Source: Alterluteimonas quercicellularis
GTDB taxonomy: Bacteria; Pseudomonadota; Gammaproteobacteria; Xanthomonadales; Xanthomonadaceae
NCBI RefSeq assembly: GCF_021191635.1
Contig: NZ_JAIWPR010000019.1
Coordinates: 1-64,000, forward strand
Length of the DNA: 64,000 nt
Reading direction: 5' to 3'
Shown in pieces: positions 48,931 through 63,869 of this stretch. The number at the start of each line of letters is the position of its first letter. Position 1 is the first letter of the stretch. The translations under genes and the position numbers were made by a program. Below the pieces are notes generated by a model. The model did not search any database. It saw nothing but the letters and a program-made list of their open reading frames with translations, and had not been told where the DNA came from.

Positions 48931-50034
48931 ATGCTCGACCAGCAGTCCGCGACGCCGCACGACGGGTCCGGCGATGCGCCCGCGCGCGACATCGTGCGCT
49001 ACGCGCCGCAGTTCGACGGCCGCGCCGGCGAGTACTTCGGCATCTGGATCGTCAACGTCCTGCTGATGATCCTGACCCTTGGCCTGTACTCGGCCTGGGC
49101 CAAGGTGCGCACCGAGCGCTACTTCTACGGCAACACGCGCCTGGCCGGCTCGGCGTTCGAGTATCTCGCCGATCCCATCCGCATCCTCAAGGGACGCCTG
49201 ATCGCCTACGTGGTGGTGATCGCGATCGCACTGAGCTTCCAGTTCCTGCCGGTGCTGTACTTCGCGCTGATGCTGGGCGTGTTCGCCTGCATGCCGCTGC
49301 TGGTGTTCCTGTCCACGCGCTTCCGCGCCCGCTACTCCGCCTGGCGCGGGCTGCGCTTCCGCTTCGTCGGCACGGCCGGGGGCGCCTACGGGCCGTTCCT
49401 CGGCTGGCTGGTCCTGTCCGCGCTGACGCTGAGCCTGGCGTATCCGCTGATGCGCAAGCGGCAGCACGAGTACCTGGTCTCGGGCCACCGCTTCGGCCGC
49501 ACCGCGTTCGGCTTCGAGGCGAAGACCGCCGACTATTTCGTGCCCTACGCGATCGCGTTCGGCCTGGCGCTGGGCGCGTTCGCGCTGCTGATGACGCTGG
49601 TCGGCGTTTCGGTGTGGACCTCGCGCAGCGGCGGCGGCGAGGCCGGCGGCGGGTTCAGCGCCTTCCACTGGCTGGTGACCGGCGGCCTGCTGCTGTTCTA
49701 CGGCGGGGCGTTCGCCGTCGGCGTGTTCCTGCGCACGCGCTACCTCAACCTGATGTGGAACAACGCGCGACTGGGCGCGCACCGCTTCGAATCGACCCTG
49801 CGCGTGCGCGACGTGCTGTGGCTGTACGCCGGCAACCTGGTGGTCGTGCTGCTCACCCTGGGGCTGGCCACGCCGTGGGCGATGGTGCGGCTGGCGCGCT
49901 ACCGCGCCTCGCGCTTCGCGGTGCTGGTGCGGGGGGGCATCGAGGACTTCGCGGCCGACGTCGACGCCGAGCGCGGCGCGGCCGGCGCGGAACTGGTGGA
50001 TGCGCTCGACCTGGGCGTGGACATCGGCCTCTGA
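48931..50034 (+). CDS. YjgN/DUF898 multi-pass membrane protein
   Basis: 367 residues, ATG after AGGGAGGAAC. The YjgN pattern (FDGRAGEYFGIWIVNVLLMI, LGLYSAWAKVRTERYFYGNT) is followed by about six to eight hydrophobic helices in two internal halves, with a repeated MWNNARLGAHRFES-type element. Function unknown, possibly envelope-related. It immediately precedes an M48 protease gene (2 bp gap), a pairing suggesting an operon. Confidence 0.88.
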   Translation: MLDQQSATPHDGSGDAPARDIVRYAPQFDGRAGEYFGIWIVNVLLMILTLGLYSAWAKVRTERYFYGNTRLAGSAFEYLADPIRILKGRLIAYVVVIAIALSFQFLPVLYFALMLGVFACMPLLVFLSTRFRARYSAWRGLRFRFVGTAGGAYGPFLGWLVLSALTLSLAYPLMRKRQHEYLVSGHRFGRTAFGFEAKTADYFVPYAIAFGLALGAFALLMTLVGVSVWTSRSGGGEAGGGFSAFHWLVTGGLLLFYGGAFAVGVFLRTRYLNLMWNNARLGAHRFESTLRVRDVLWLYAGNLVVVLLTLGLATPWAMVRLARYRASRFAVLVRGGIEDFAADVDAERGAAGAELVDALDLGVDIGL

Positions 50035-50036
50035 GC

Positions 50037-51065
50037 ATGGGCGCGATCGAAGGCCAGTGGCACGACGGCCGTTCCAGCCGCGCCCGGGCCGTGCGGCTGG
50101 AACGGGCGGGCGATGCGCTGCGGATCGTGGATGCGGCCGACGGCTCGGAGGCGTTCTGGCCGCTGGCCGAGGTCGAGCCGAGCACCCGCCTCGGGGCGAC
50201 CCCGCGGGTGCTGCGGCGCGCCGGCCACGGCCAGATCGAGTGCCCCGACGCGCCCGAACTGGCGCAGTGGTTTCCGCGCCCGCCCAGCCGCATCGAGGCC
50301 TTCGCCGACTGGCTGGAGCGGCGCCGGGCGGCGATCCTGGTCGCGGCGCTGTGCACCGGCCTGTTCGCCGTCGCCTTCCTGCGCATCGGCGTGCCGTGGG
50401 CGGCGTTGGAGATCGCCGGGCGCCTGCCCGAGGCGGTGGAGGACGAGGTGAGCCGGCAGGCCGCGGCCGTGCTGGAGCGCGCCGGGCACCTGCAGGCCAG
50501 CCGCCTGCCGCCGACGCGGCGGGACGCGCTGCAGCGGCGCTTCGCGGCGCTGGTGGCGGGCCTGCCGAGGCACGAGCGGATGCGCCTGCACTTCGTGCGC
50601 TCGGCGAGCATGGGCGCGAACGCCTTCGTGCTGCCCGACGGCCGGATCTACGTCACCGACGCGCTGGTCCGGCTCGCCGAAGACGACGACGAGGTGCTGG
50701 CGGTGCTGGCCCACGAGGCCGGCCACCACGTCCACCGGCACGGCATGCGCCAGGCCATCGAGAGCTCCTCGGTGCTGCTGATCGTCGGCCTGGCCTTCGG
50801 CGACGTGTCCGGTTCCTCGCTGGCGGTGGCGCTGCCCACCGTGCTGCTGAGCAGCGGCTACTCCAGGGGCCACGAGCGCGAGGCCGACGCCTACGCGACG
50901 GACCTGCTGCGCTCGCGCGGGCTGCCCCCGCAGGCTTTCGCCCGGATCATGCGTCGGCTCTCGAAGGACCGCCCGGGCCTGGACGACGGGCCGCTGGGCT
51001 ACCTGTCCACCCATCCGCCCACCCCGGAGCGGATCGAGGCGGCCGAGCGCGGGGCGGGAGACTGA
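50037..51065 (+). CDS. Membrane-anchored M48 family metallopeptidase
   Basis: 342 residues. An N-terminal domain of about 95 residues is followed by one membrane helix (about 99-118), then the peptidase with HEAGH at 226-230 and a downstream glutamate in [10 protein letters not shown] near 280 as third zinc ligand. Probably an inner-membrane or periplasmic quality-control protease (Loi/HtpX/BepA relatives). Follows YjgN with a 2-base gap. Confidence 0.88.
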   Translation: MGAIEGQWHDGRSSRARAVRLERAGDALRIVDAADGSEAFWPLAEVEPSTRLGATPRVLRRAGHGQIECPDAPELAQWFPRPPSRIEAFADWLERRRAAILVAALCTGLFAVAFLRIGVPWAALEIAGRLPEAVEDEVSRQAAAVLERAGHLQASRLPPTRRDALQRRFAALVAGLPRHERMRLHFVRSASMGANAFVLPDGRIYVTDALVRLAEDDDEVLAVLAHEAGHHVHRHGMRQAIESSSVLLIVGLAFGDVSGSSLAVALPTVLLSSGYSRGHEREADAYATDLLRSRGLPPQAFARIMRRLSKDRPGLDDGPLGYLSTHPPTPERIEAAERGAGD

Positions 51066-51104
51066 GCCCGCGGCCGGCGCTTCCCCCGCCGCGCGGGGAT
51101 GGGC

Positions 51105-51110
51105 TACAAT
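51105..51110 (+). promoter_or_regulatory. -10 box for rpsP operon
   Basis: TACAAT 52 bp before the rpsP ATG. The -35 region is GC-rich (TTCCCC at 51081, 18-base spacing). Confidence 0.55.
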
Positions 51111-51162
51111 CTCCGGCTTACCTCGCCGCAATGGCGACTGGGCAACACAGGAAACCCCGAAG

Positions 51163-51420
51163 ATGGTCAAGATCCGCCTGACCCGTGGCGGCGCCAAGAA
51201 GCGTCCGTTCTACCACATCATCGTCACCGACTCGCGCAGCGCGCGGGACGGCCGCAACATCGAGCGCGTGGGCTACTACAACCCCGTCGCCGCCGGCAGC
51301 GAGGAGCGCGTGGTGCTCGACACCGCCCGCGTCGACCACTGGGTCGGGCAGGGCGCCCAGCTGACCGACAAGGTCCGCGCCCTGTACAAGGAAGCGCTGA
51401 AGGCGCAGCCGGCCGCCTGA
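51163..51420 (+). CDS. rpsP: 30S ribosomal protein S16
   Basis: 85 residues, [20 protein letters not shown], the canonical S16 start. First gene of rpsP-rimM-trmD-rplS. Confidence 0.97.
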   Translation: MVKIRLTRGGAKKRPFYHIIVTDSRSARDGRNIERVGYYNPVAAGSEERVVLDTARVDHWVGQGAQLTDKVRALYKEALKAQPAA

Positions 51421-51464
51421 GCCCCACCGGCCGCGCCTCGCCGCGCGGCCACCGCTCCCGAACG

Positions 51465-51980
51465 ATGAACGACCCCGTCCGTCGCGTCCTGCTGGGCAGG
51501 TTCCACGGCGCCTTCGGCGTGCGCGGCGAAGTCCGCCTGGAATCGTTCACCGAGCCGGACACCGAGATCTTCCGCTACCAGCCCTGGACGCTGCGCGACG
51601 CGCAGGGCCGGGAGCGCGAGCTGCTGGGCGCGCGCGGCCGTCCCTCCCCGAAGGGGATCGTGGCCACCGTGCCGGGGGTGGAGGACCGCGACGCCGCCGA
51701 CGCGCTGCGCGGGATCGAGGTCTGGGTCGCGCGCAGCGCGCTGCCGCCGCCGCGGCCCGGCGAGTTCTACTGGGTGGACCTGGAGGGCCTGCGGGTCTCC
51801 AACCTGGAGGGCGTGCCCTTCGGCACCGTCTCCCACGTGTTCTCCACCGGCGCCAACGACGTGCTGGTGGTGCGCGACGACGCCCGCGAGCGCATGATCC
51901 CCTGGGCGCGGCCCGACTACGTGCGCGAGGTCGACCTGGCCGCCGGCACGATCCTGGTGGACTGGGATCCCGAGTTCTGA
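51465..51980 (+). CDS. rimM: Ribosome maturation factor RimM
   Basis: 171 residues. The N-terminal RimM domain begins [21 protein letters not shown]; the C-terminal PRC-barrel holds [12 protein letters not shown] and [14 protein letters not shown]. It assists 16S processing and 30S assembly with S19. Order with rpsP, trmD and rplS as in other proteobacteria. Confidence 0.96.
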   Translation: MNDPVRRVLLGRFHGAFGVRGEVRLESFTEPDTEIFRYQPWTLRDAQGRERELLGARGRPSPKGIVATVPGVEDRDAADALRGIEVWVARSALPPPRPGEFYWVDLEGLRVSNLEGVPFGTVSHVFSTGANDVLVVRDDARERMIPWARPDYVREVDLAAGTILVDWDPEF

Positions 51981-52003
51981 GGCCGCGCGCGAGCGCGTTC
52001 CCG
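51977..52003. repeat. Partial REP-like palindrome after rimM
   Basis: CCGCGCGCGAGCGCGTTCCCG is a degenerate half of the repeat seen elsewhere in the window, lying directly after the rimM stop. It lacks the GTAG head and an inverted partner. Confidence 0.4.
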
Positions 52004-52030
52004 GGGGCTCCGCAGGTCGTGGCGTTCGCC

Positions 52031-52058
52031 GAATCCCCAATCCCGAATCCCCAATCCC
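52031..52058 (+). repeat. Two exact tandem 14-bp repeats before trmD
   Basis: GAATCCCCAATCCC occurs twice without a gap and ends 8 bases before the trmD ATG. Similar GGGATT/GGATTC-type tandem repeats are common between genes in xanthomonads. Its position in place of a Shine-Dalgarno is unusual. Confidence 0.7.
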
Positions 52059-52066
52059 CGCCCTCC

Positions 52067-52849
52067 ATGCGCATCGACGTCGTCAGCCTGTTCCCCGAGT
52101 TCGTCGCCGCCTGCGCGGGCTTCGGCGTGGTCGGGCGTGCGCAGGAGCGCGGGCTGCTGTCGGTGCACGGGTGGAACCCGCGCGACCACGCCGAGGGCAA
52201 CTACCGCCGGGTCGACGATCGCCCCTTCGGCGGCGGCCCGGGCATGGTGATGATGATCGAGCCGCTGCGCGCGGCCATCGCCGCGGCGCGCGCCGCCGAT
52301 CCCCGGCCCGCGCACGTCGTGTACCTCAGCCCGCAGGGCCGGCCGCTGACCCAGGCGCGGGTGCGCGAACTGGCCGGGCGCCCGCGCCTGCTGCTGCTGT
52401 GCGGCCGCTACGAAGGCGTGGACGAGCGGCTGCTGGCCGCCGAGGTCGACGAGGAAGTCTCGATCGGGGACTACGTGCTCTCGGGCGGGGAACTGCCGGC
52501 GGCGGTGGTGATCGACGCGGTGGCGCGCCTGCGCGAGGGCGTGCTGAACGACGCCGAGTCCGCCGTCCAGGACAGCTTCGAGGACGACCCGGCCCTGGGG
52601 CCGGGCCGGCTGCTCGACTGCCCGCACTACACCCGGCCGCCGCAGCACCCCCTGGGCGAGGTGCCCGCGGTGCTGCTGGGCGGCAACCACGCCGAGATCG
52701 CGCGCTGGCGGCGCATGCAGGCGCTGGGGCGGACCTGGCAGCGCCGCCCGGACCTGCTGGACGAGGCGGCCCTGCCGGCGGAGGACCGCCGCCTGCTCGA
52801 GGCCTACCGCGCCGGCCTGGCCGGCCCCTCCGGCGATCCCGAGGCCTGA
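52067..52849 (+). CDS. trmD: tRNA (guanine-37-N1)-methyltransferase
   Basis: 260 residues. [13 protein letters not shown] opens the protein; the SAM-binding trefoil knot is seen in [30 protein letters not shown] and [16 protein letters not shown] segments. It makes m1G37. Upstream of its ATG is not a usual ribosome site but two 14-bp repeats. Confidence 0.96.
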   Translation: MRIDVVSLFPEFVAACAGFGVVGRAQERGLLSVHGWNPRDHAEGNYRRVDDRPFGGGPGMVMMIEPLRAAIAAARAADPRPAHVVYLSPQGRPLTQARVRELAGRPRLLLLCGRYEGVDERLLAAEVDEEVSIGDYVLSGGELPAAVVIDAVARLREGVLNDAESAVQDSFEDDPALGPGRLLDCPHYTRPPQHPLGEVPAVLLGGNHAEIARWRRMQALGRTWQRRPDLLDEAALPAEDRRLLEAYRAGLAGPSGDPEA

Positions 52850-52907
52850 ACCGGCGGGACGCTCCCGTGCCGTGCCCCCTCGCTGGCACCCACCCGACGA
52901 ACCGGGC

Positions 52908-52913
52908 TATACT
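52908..52913 (+). promoter_or_regulatory. -10 box for rplS
   Basis: TATACT 80 bp before the rplS start. TGGCAC 18 bases upstream is a poor -35, so the assignment rests on the -10 box. Confidence 0.5.
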
Positions 52914-52992
52914 GCGCGGCTTACCGTTCCACCCCGCCACGAGCGTGCGTCCACGTGCACCACGCCGAACAACGACACCAACAGGCCTCGCC

Positions 52993-53421
52993 ATGACCAC
53001 CAAGCCCTCCCTGAACACCCTCCTGCAGGACTTCGAGAAAGACCAGGTCCAGCGCACGCTGCCCGATTTCGGCCCCGGCGACACCGTCGTCGTCAACGTC
53101 AAGGTCAAGGAAGGCAACCGCGAGCGCGTCCAGGCCTACGAAGGCGTGGTCATCGGCATCAAGAACGCCGGCCTGAACTCCGCGTTCACCGTGCGCAAGA
53201 TCTCCCACGGCTACGGCGTGGAGCGCGTGTTCCAGTCCCACAGCGCCTCGATCGATTCGGTCGAGGTGAAGCGCCGCGGCAAGGTCCGCGCCGGCAAGCT
53301 GTACTACCTGCGCGGCCTGGAAGGCAAGAAGGCGCGCATCAAGGAAGACCTGTCGGCCCACGCCAAGGCGAAGTCCGCCAAGGCCGCAGCCGCCGCGGCG
53401 GCGGCCGCAGCCGCCGAGTAA
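52993..53421 (+). CDS. rplS: 50S ribosomal protein L19
   Basis: 142 residues, longer than the usual 115-120 because of a C-terminal tail of Lys/Ala then an uninterrupted run of alanines. The body ([35 protein letters not shown]) is standard L19. Own -10 box and terminator, so it can be transcribed separately from rpsP-rimM-trmD. Confidence 0.96.
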   Translation: MTTKPSLNTLLQDFEKDQVQRTLPDFGPGDTVVVNVKVKEGNRERVQAYEGVVIGIKNAGLNSAFTVRKISHGYGVERVFQSHSASIDSVEVKRRGKVRAGKLYYLRGLEGKKARIKEDLSAHAKAKSAKAAAAAAAAAAAE

Positions 53422-53446
53422 GTCCGGCCAGCCTCCGCAACGCCGC

Positions 53447-53470
53447 AACGGCCGCCCCAGGGCGGCCGTT
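53447..53470 (+). terminator. Terminator after rplS
   Basis: A 10-bp stem AACGGCCGCC/GGCGGCCGTT with a CCAG loop, 25 bp after the rplS stop. The following CGCGTTTCGG has only a short T-run. Confidence 0.8.
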
Positions 53471-53603
53471 CGCGTTTCGGGTGGCGGGCTTCCGGCCGGA
53501 CGGCGCCCGGCGGCGGTGATCTGACGGCCGCCGAGGTTTTCGCGCCCGCGACCGGACCTGGAATCCGGGCATCCCTCCGCGGCGCATGCCGAACGAACGC
53601 CGG

Positions 53604-53690
53604 CCGCGCATAAGCGCGCTCCTACCCGGGCGAAAAGCTGCGGGGCCCGCTGGCGAGGAAATCTCGTGGGAGCGCGCTTGCGCGCGACCG
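53604..53690. repeat. GTAG-type REP-like pair 4, with variant ends
   Basis: A left copy reads CGCGCATAAGCGCGCTCCTAC and a right copy GTGGGAGCGCGCTTGCGCGC, separated by about 40 bases. The order (CTAC end first) is inverted with respect to the other pairs, and the right head is GTGG in place of GTAG. Confidence 0.65.
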
Positions 53691-53808
53691 GGGGCCGGCG
53701 AGCGGCCGTCGTGCGTCTCCGCGCCGGCGAAGCGGCCGCGCGGCGCGGACACGGCGAGGGCGCGGCGGAAGCCCGCCGCGCCCTCGTCGACGCTCACGGC
53801 CGGTGCGC

Positions 53809-54126
53809 TCAGTCGTAGTCGACGTCGAGCAGGCGGCCGGTGCGGGCCGAGTACTCCAGGTCGACCTCGCGGCCGTCGCGCTGGCGGATCTCGATCTCGT
53901 ACTCGCCGTCGTCGTAGGACACGTCGGTGACGCGGCCGGGGTAGCGGCGCTGGGCGTCGGCCATGATCGCGTCCAGCGAGGCGCGGCCGCGGGCGCGGCG
54001 CTCGTGGCGGGCGTCGTCGCCGCGGTCCCAGCCGGCGGGCGCGGCCTCGCGCCGCTCCTGGGCGGCGGCGGGCAGCGCGGCGAGGGCGGCGGCGGCGATG
54101 GCGAGGGCGGCGAAAGTGCGTTGCAT
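53809..54126 (-). CDS. PepSY-like secreted small protein 1
   Basis: 105 residues. The signal peptide ends near residue 22 (LAALPAAAQ), followed by a basic stretch and a PepSY-type repeat (MADAQRRYPGRVTDVSYDDGEYEIEIRQ, TGRLLDVDYD). Divergent from the paralogue at 54250, which carries the same AERRYPGRV core. PepSY proteins often sit beside two-component systems and modulate them or peptidases. Confidence 0.85.
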   Translation of the reverse strand: MQRTFAALAIAAAALAALPAAAQERREAAPAGWDRGDDARHERRARGRASLDAIMADAQRRYPGRVTDVSYDDGEYEIEIRQRDGREVDLEYSARTGRLLDVDYD

Positions 54127-54187
54127 GTCGGGTCTCCTTGGGCTGGCCCGGCGTTCCCGGGGTGTGGCGCCAGTCTCCCGATCGCCC

Positions 54188-54230
54188 CTAACCGCGTTCT
54201 GATCGACGCGTTCACGATCGGGTTAACCGC
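54188..54230. promoter_or_regulatory. Direct repeat in the divergent PepSY promoter
   Basis: CTAACCGC (54188-54195) and TTAACCGC (54223-54230) share seven of eight bases and are 35 bp apart, within the 123-bp gap between the divergent PepSY genes. OmpR-family regulators bind direct repeats, so the adjacent response regulator is an obvious candidate. Spacing is longer than usual. Confidence 0.35.
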
Positions 54231-54249
54231 TTCCGACAGACTGCCCCGC

Positions 54250-54567
54250 ATGACGTTCCCACGTGCCATGCTGATCGCGGCCCTGGCCGCCGCCCTCGCG
54301 CCTTCGCCGGCGCGCGCCGACGATGACGACGACCGCCCCCGCCGCGACGATTCCGCCTACGCCCGCGAGGGCGTGCGGCGCGGCGAGTTCGTGCGCCTGG
54401 AGACCCTGCTGGCCGACGCCGAGCGGCGCTATCCTGGGCGCGTGGTCGAGGTCGACCTGGACGACGACGAGTACGAGATCGAGATCCTCATGCACGACGG
54501 CCGCATCGCCGAGCTGACCTACGACGCGCGCAGCGGGCGCCTGCGCAAGGTCGAGATCGACGACTGA
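54250..54567 (+). CDS. PepSY-like secreted small protein 2
   Basis: 105 residues. The signal peptide ends near residue 23 (SPARADD). The PepSY core LLADAERRYPGRVVEVDLDDDEYEIEI and SGRLRKVEIDD parallel protein 1. Its stop overlaps the response-regulator start (TGATG), so it is the first gene of an operon with the two-component system and probably part of its signal input. Confidence 0.86.
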   Translation: MTFPRAMLIAALAAALAPSPARADDDDDRPRRDDSAYAREGVRRGEFVRLETLLADAERRYPGRVVEVDLDDDEYEIEILMHDGRIAELTYDARSGRLRKVEIDD

Positions 54568-55229
54568 TGCGCATCCTGCTGGCCGAGGACGACGCGGCGC
54601 TGGCGGCGAAGATCGCCGCGGCGCTGGACGCGGCGGGCTTCGCGGTCGACCGCGTCGACGGCGGCGCCGAGGCCGAGTTCCGCGGCCAGACCGAGGCCTA
54701 CGACGCGGCGGTGCTCGACCTCGGCCTGCCGGGCCTGGACGGGGTCTCGGTACTGCACCGCTGGCGCGAGGCCGGGCAGGCGCTGCCGGTGCTGGTGCTG
54801 ACCGCGCGCAGCCGCTGGCACGACAAGCTGGCCGGCTTCAACGCCGGCGCCGACGACTATCTCACCAAGCCGTTCCAGCTCGAGGAACTGGTGCTGCGGC
54901 TGCACGCGCTGATCCGCCGCAGCGCCGGCCACGCCTCGCCGCGGCTGCGCTGCGGCGCGCTGGAGCTCGACGCCCACGCCGGCCGCTTCGCCCTCGACGG
55001 CGATCCGCTGGCGCTGACCGCGCAGGAGTACCGCATCCTGGCCTACCTGATGCACCACGCCGGGCGCGTGGTCAGCCGCGCCGAGCTGGGCGAGCACGTT
55101 TACGACAACGGCTACGACCCCGACTCCAACGTGCTCGACGTGCTGGTCGGGCGCATCCGCCGCAAGCTGGGGGTGCCGCTGCTGCACACCGTGCGCGGGC
55201 AGGGCTTCCGGCTGGCGGAGACGGCGTGA
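54567..55229 (+). CDS. OmpR-family response regulator
   Basis: 220 residues. Receiver domain with D51 in VLDLGLPGLDG as the phosphorylation site, Thr in VLTARS and Lys in YLTKPF; winged-helix DNA-binding domain (LTAQEYRILAYLMHHAGRVVSR, NVLDVLVGRIRRKLG). PhoP/QseB group by appearance. It overlaps the kinase gene by 4 bases (GTGA). Confidence 0.93.
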   Translation: MRILLAEDDAALAAKIAAALDAAGFAVDRVDGGAEAEFRGQTEAYDAAVLDLGLPGLDGVSVLHRWREAGQALPVLVLTARSRWHDKLAGFNAGADDYLTKPFQLEELVLRLHALIRRSAGHASPRLRCGALELDAHAGRFALDGDPLALTAQEYRILAYLMHHAGRVVSRAELGEHVYDNGYDPDSNVLDVLVGRIRRKLGVPLLHTVRGQGFRLAETA

Positions 55230-56575
55230 CCCCGGCGGCGCGCCCCCGGGCGCTGTCGCTGCGCTGGCGGTTGTGGCTGGCCGGCGTGGCCGGCGTGGCC
55301 GGCGTGGCGCTGGTCGCCGGCGGCCTGCTGGGCGCGCTGTTCGAGCGCTCCGGCCTGCGCGCGCTCGATCGCCGGCTCGACGACGACTTCGCCACCCTGG
55401 CCGGCCTGATCGAGGCGCGCCCGGGCGGCGGCTGGACGATGGCGCGCGAGCCCGCCGACGAGCGCTACGCGCGGGTGTTCTCCGGCTGGTACTGGCGCGT
55501 GGGCGAGGGCGCCGACGGCGTGCAGTCGCGCTCGCTGTGGGACGGCGAGCTCGCCGCGGGCGAGTCCCCGCCGGCGGGGCCGGCGCGCTGGCTGGACGTG
55601 CCGGGGCCGCGCGGGCAGCAGCTGCGCGTGCGTGCGCAGCGGCTGCGCCTGCCCGGCGTCGCCGCCGCGGTGCCGGTGCTGGTGGCCGCCGACCGCGGCG
55701 ACGTGATCGCCGAGACGCGCGAGTTCCGCCGCATCGCCATGCTGGTCTTCGCCGCCTCCGCGGCGGCGCTGCTGGCGCTGCTGGCCTGGCAGGTGGAGTG
55801 GGGCCTGCGGCCGCTGCGGCGGATGCGCGGCATCCTGGAGCGCGTGCGCAACGGCGACGACGTGCGCTTCGGCCAGGCCCGCTGGCCGGCCGAGGCGGCG
55901 CCGCTGGCGCAGCAGATCGACGAGCTGCTGGACGAACACGCGCGTCGCGTGGAGCGCGCGCGCACCGCCGCGCAGGACCTCGCGCACGAACTGAAGACGC
56001 CGCTGTCGGTGCTGGCCGCGGAGAGCGAGCGGCCGGGGCCCGCGATCGCCACGACGGTGGCCGAGCAGGTCGCGCGCATGCGGGTGGCGGTCGATCGCCG
56101 GCTGGCCGGCGGCTTCGCCGTCGATGCGCGCCAGCGCACCCCGGTCGCGCCGGTGGTGGAGGCGCTGTGCCGGCTGTTCGCCGCCGCGCCGCACGCGCGC
56201 GCCGAGCTCGTGCAGGAGGTCGAGCCCGGTGCGGTGTTCGCCGGCGCGCGCGAGGACCTGGAGGAGATGCTCGGCAACCTGATCGACAACGCCACGAAGT
56301 GGGCGCGCGGCCGGGTGCGGATCGTGGCGGCGCGCGAGGCCGACCGGCTGCGCGTGCAGGTGATCGACGACGGGCCGGGGATCCCTGAGGAGACCCTGGA
56401 AGCGGCGCTGCGCCGCGGCGTGCGGCTGGACGAGCGCGTGCCGGGCAGCGGGCTGGGGCTGGCGATCGCCGACGGCATCGCCGCCGGCTACGACGGCGCC
56501 CTGTCGCTGCGCAACCTGGACGGCGGCGGCCTCTGCGCGCAGCTGACGCTGCCCACGGCGCCCGGCGCAGGCTGA
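55226..56575 (+). CDS. Sensor histidine kinase
   Basis: 449 residues from GTG. Two membrane helices (about 11-35 and 170-190) flank a periplasmic sensor; then HAMP-like region, H-box QDLAHELKTPLSV near 255, N-box NLIDNATKWA and G-box DDGPGIPEETL, GSGLGLAIADGIA. Partner of the preceding regulator. Three exact 9-bp tandem repeats (55279-55305) encode Ala-Gly-Val three times in the first membrane helix. Confidence 0.92.
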   Translation: MTPAARPRALSLRWRLWLAGVAGVAGVALVAGGLLGALFERSGLRALDRRLDDDFATLAGLIEARPGGGWTMAREPADERYARVFSGWYWRVGEGADGVQSRSLWDGELAAGESPPAGPARWLDVPGPRGQQLRVRAQRLRLPGVAAAVPVLVAADRGDVIAETREFRRIAMLVFAASAAALLALLAWQVEWGLRPLRRMRGILERVRNGDDVRFGQARWPAEAAPLAQQIDELLDEHARRVERARTAAQDLAHELKTPLSVLAAESERPGPAIATTVAEQVARMRVAVDRRLAGGFAVDARQRTPVAPVVEALCRLFAAAPHARAELVQEVEPGAVFAGAREDLEEMLGNLIDNATKWARGRVRIVAAREADRLRVQVIDDGPGIPEETLEAALRRGVRLDERVPGSGLGLAIADGIAAGYDGALSLRNLDGGGLCAQLTLPTAPGAG

Positions 56576-56652
56576 GCCCGGAGGACTCGGAGGCGGCTGC
56601 ACGGCCGCCATGCGTGTCCTAGAATCGGCCCGAGCCCAGCTCGGACACGCCG

Positions 56653-56978
56653 ATGCGCGAACGACCGATGCCCATGCCGCTGCGACTGCCCGCCGCCTGC
56701 CTCCTGCTCGTCCTGGCCGGCTGCGCCGCCGGCAGCGGGTCGCCGGTCGCCGGCCGCGACGTCCCCGTCGACGGCTATCCCTGGTGCGCCGACGAGGCCC
56801 GCGCCTCGGCGGAACAGCCGGTGGCGCCCGAGGCCGAGGCGGACGAGGCGCGCCTGTTGCGTTCGCGGCACATCTCGCAGGCCTGCGCGCGGGCGCGCAG
56901 GCAGGCCAGGGACGCCCAGGCCGTGCAGACCACGGTCGATCGCCTGCCCCATCCGCATCCGGTGCCGGTGCCGCGCCC

Positions 56979-56982
<4 letters not shown>
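56653..56982 (+). CDS. Putative lipoprotein, unknown
   Basis: 109 residues. The lipobox LLLVLAGCAA gives a lipidated cysteine at residue 24. The rest is rich in Glu, Ala and Arg, with two further cysteines and a Pro/His tail (PHPHPVPVPRP). A TAGAAT -10 box lies at 56620-56625. An in-frame ATG at 56668 is also possible. Its end overlaps the next gene. Confidence 0.7.
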
Positions 56983-57392
<410 letters not shown>

Positions 57393-57440
57393 CACGCCGC
57401 GACATCCAACCTGCTGTGGTGAGCATGTCGTCGATACGGC

Positions 57441-60239
<2,799 letters not shown>

Positions 60240-60695
60240 ATGAGCCGCGAACTCTCCCACACCCGCGCTCCTCGCCGCCGCGCCGCCTGGGCCCTGCTGA
60301 TCGCCGCGGCGATCGCGGCGCCGGCGCTCGCCCAGGTGCGCGCGCCCGAGCCCACGCCGCGCCAGGCCGAGCAAACGCAGTGGCGCAACCCGCCCGCGTC
60401 GGTCGCCCCCGTGGTGCGCCCGGCCGCCGGCCAGGACCCGCAGGTGCGGCAGGCGCAGCAGCGCGTGGACGCGCAGCGCAATGCCGTGGAAGCCGAACGG
60501 CGGCACGCCGACCGGCTGCGCGCGCTGCCGGCCGCCGGGACGCCTTCGACGCAGGAGGCGCTGTCGACCCAGCGCGAGCAGCAGGCCGCGCAGCGGCGCG
60601 TGCAGGCCCTGCAGCGCGAGCGCGACGCCGCCGCGCAGGACGCCCGCGTGCGCGAAGCGCAGCGGCAGGCGCAGCCGGTACCGACCCGGCCCTGA
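60240..60695 (+). CDS. Exported Gln/Arg-rich coiled-coil protein
   Basis: 151 residues. The signal peptide (to about residue 32; AAAIAAPALAQ) is followed by a Pro-rich linker and a charged, Gln/Arg/Ala-rich helix (QQRVDAQRNAVEAERRHADR, REQQAAQRRVQALQRERDAA). Low-complexity composition makes homology hard to judge. Divergent from katG. Unknown function. Confidence 0.65.
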   Translation: MSRELSHTRAPRRRAAWALLIAAAIAAPALAQVRAPEPTPRQAEQTQWRNPPASVAPVVRPAAGQDPQVRQAQQRVDAQRNAVEAERRHADRLRALPAAGTPSTQEALSTQREQQAAQRRVQALQRERDAAAQDARVREAQRQAQPVPTRP

Positions 60696-60731
60696 GCGCC
60701 GTGCCGGCGGCGCGACGCGGTCTGTCTGTCT

Positions 60732-60802
60732 GTAGGAGCGCGCTCGCGCGCGATGTTCTTTCCCCCGGAAAACTAAAGCGTCGCGCGCGAGCGCGCTCCT
60801 AC
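60732..60802. repeat. GTAG-headed REP-like pair 5
   Basis: GTAGGAGCGCGCTCGCGCGC at the left and its inverse ending GAGCGCGCTCCTAC at the right with about 25 bases between. It sits in the convergent gap between the exported protein and mutS, immediately after a short (CTGT)3 run at 60722-60733. Confidence 0.88.
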
Positions 60803-60812
60803 AGGACGCCGG

Positions 60813-63389
<2,577 letters not shown>

Positions 63390-63869
63390 GGAGGCGTTGT
63401 TCTCGGTCGGTTGCGGCGAATCGAGGGGGCGCGCCTCCGCGCCGCGCCGGAGGCGGACAGCGGCAGGGGCGGATGCGTCGCGAGCCGGGAATTGTAGCCA
63501 ATGAGCGGGACGTCCCCGAGGCGTCGCGCCGCCGGCGCGAGCGGCCAGGCGGGACCCGGTCGATCGGCCGGCAGGCGAGGGCGGCGGGCGCGGCGACGTC
63601 GCTGCGCGGAGTCGCGGGGAAGGGACATCGGGTCTGATATCGTCCGCTCGCGCACGCAGGCCCGCGTCTCGTCACCGTTCCCGGCTTCGATTCGCCTGGC
63701 CCGCCACAGGGGAGCGGACGGTCGGTTCCGCTGGATCAACGCCTCGACAGGGATATGTCGTGATGACCGGCTGTTCGTTCTTCGCAGTCGGCAGGGGCTA
63801 CGGGCAGGCGCCCGCGCTCGCGCGCCGGGTGACGGGGGGCGCCGGGTGAGGTTGGAGGAGCGCCGCCGC
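63390..63869. other. Region between divergent mutS and the cNMP-binding gene
   Basis: 480 bases. No convincing gene; frames here are short and Arg-rich. A GGAGGAG ribosome site precedes the last gene. Confidence 0.45.
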
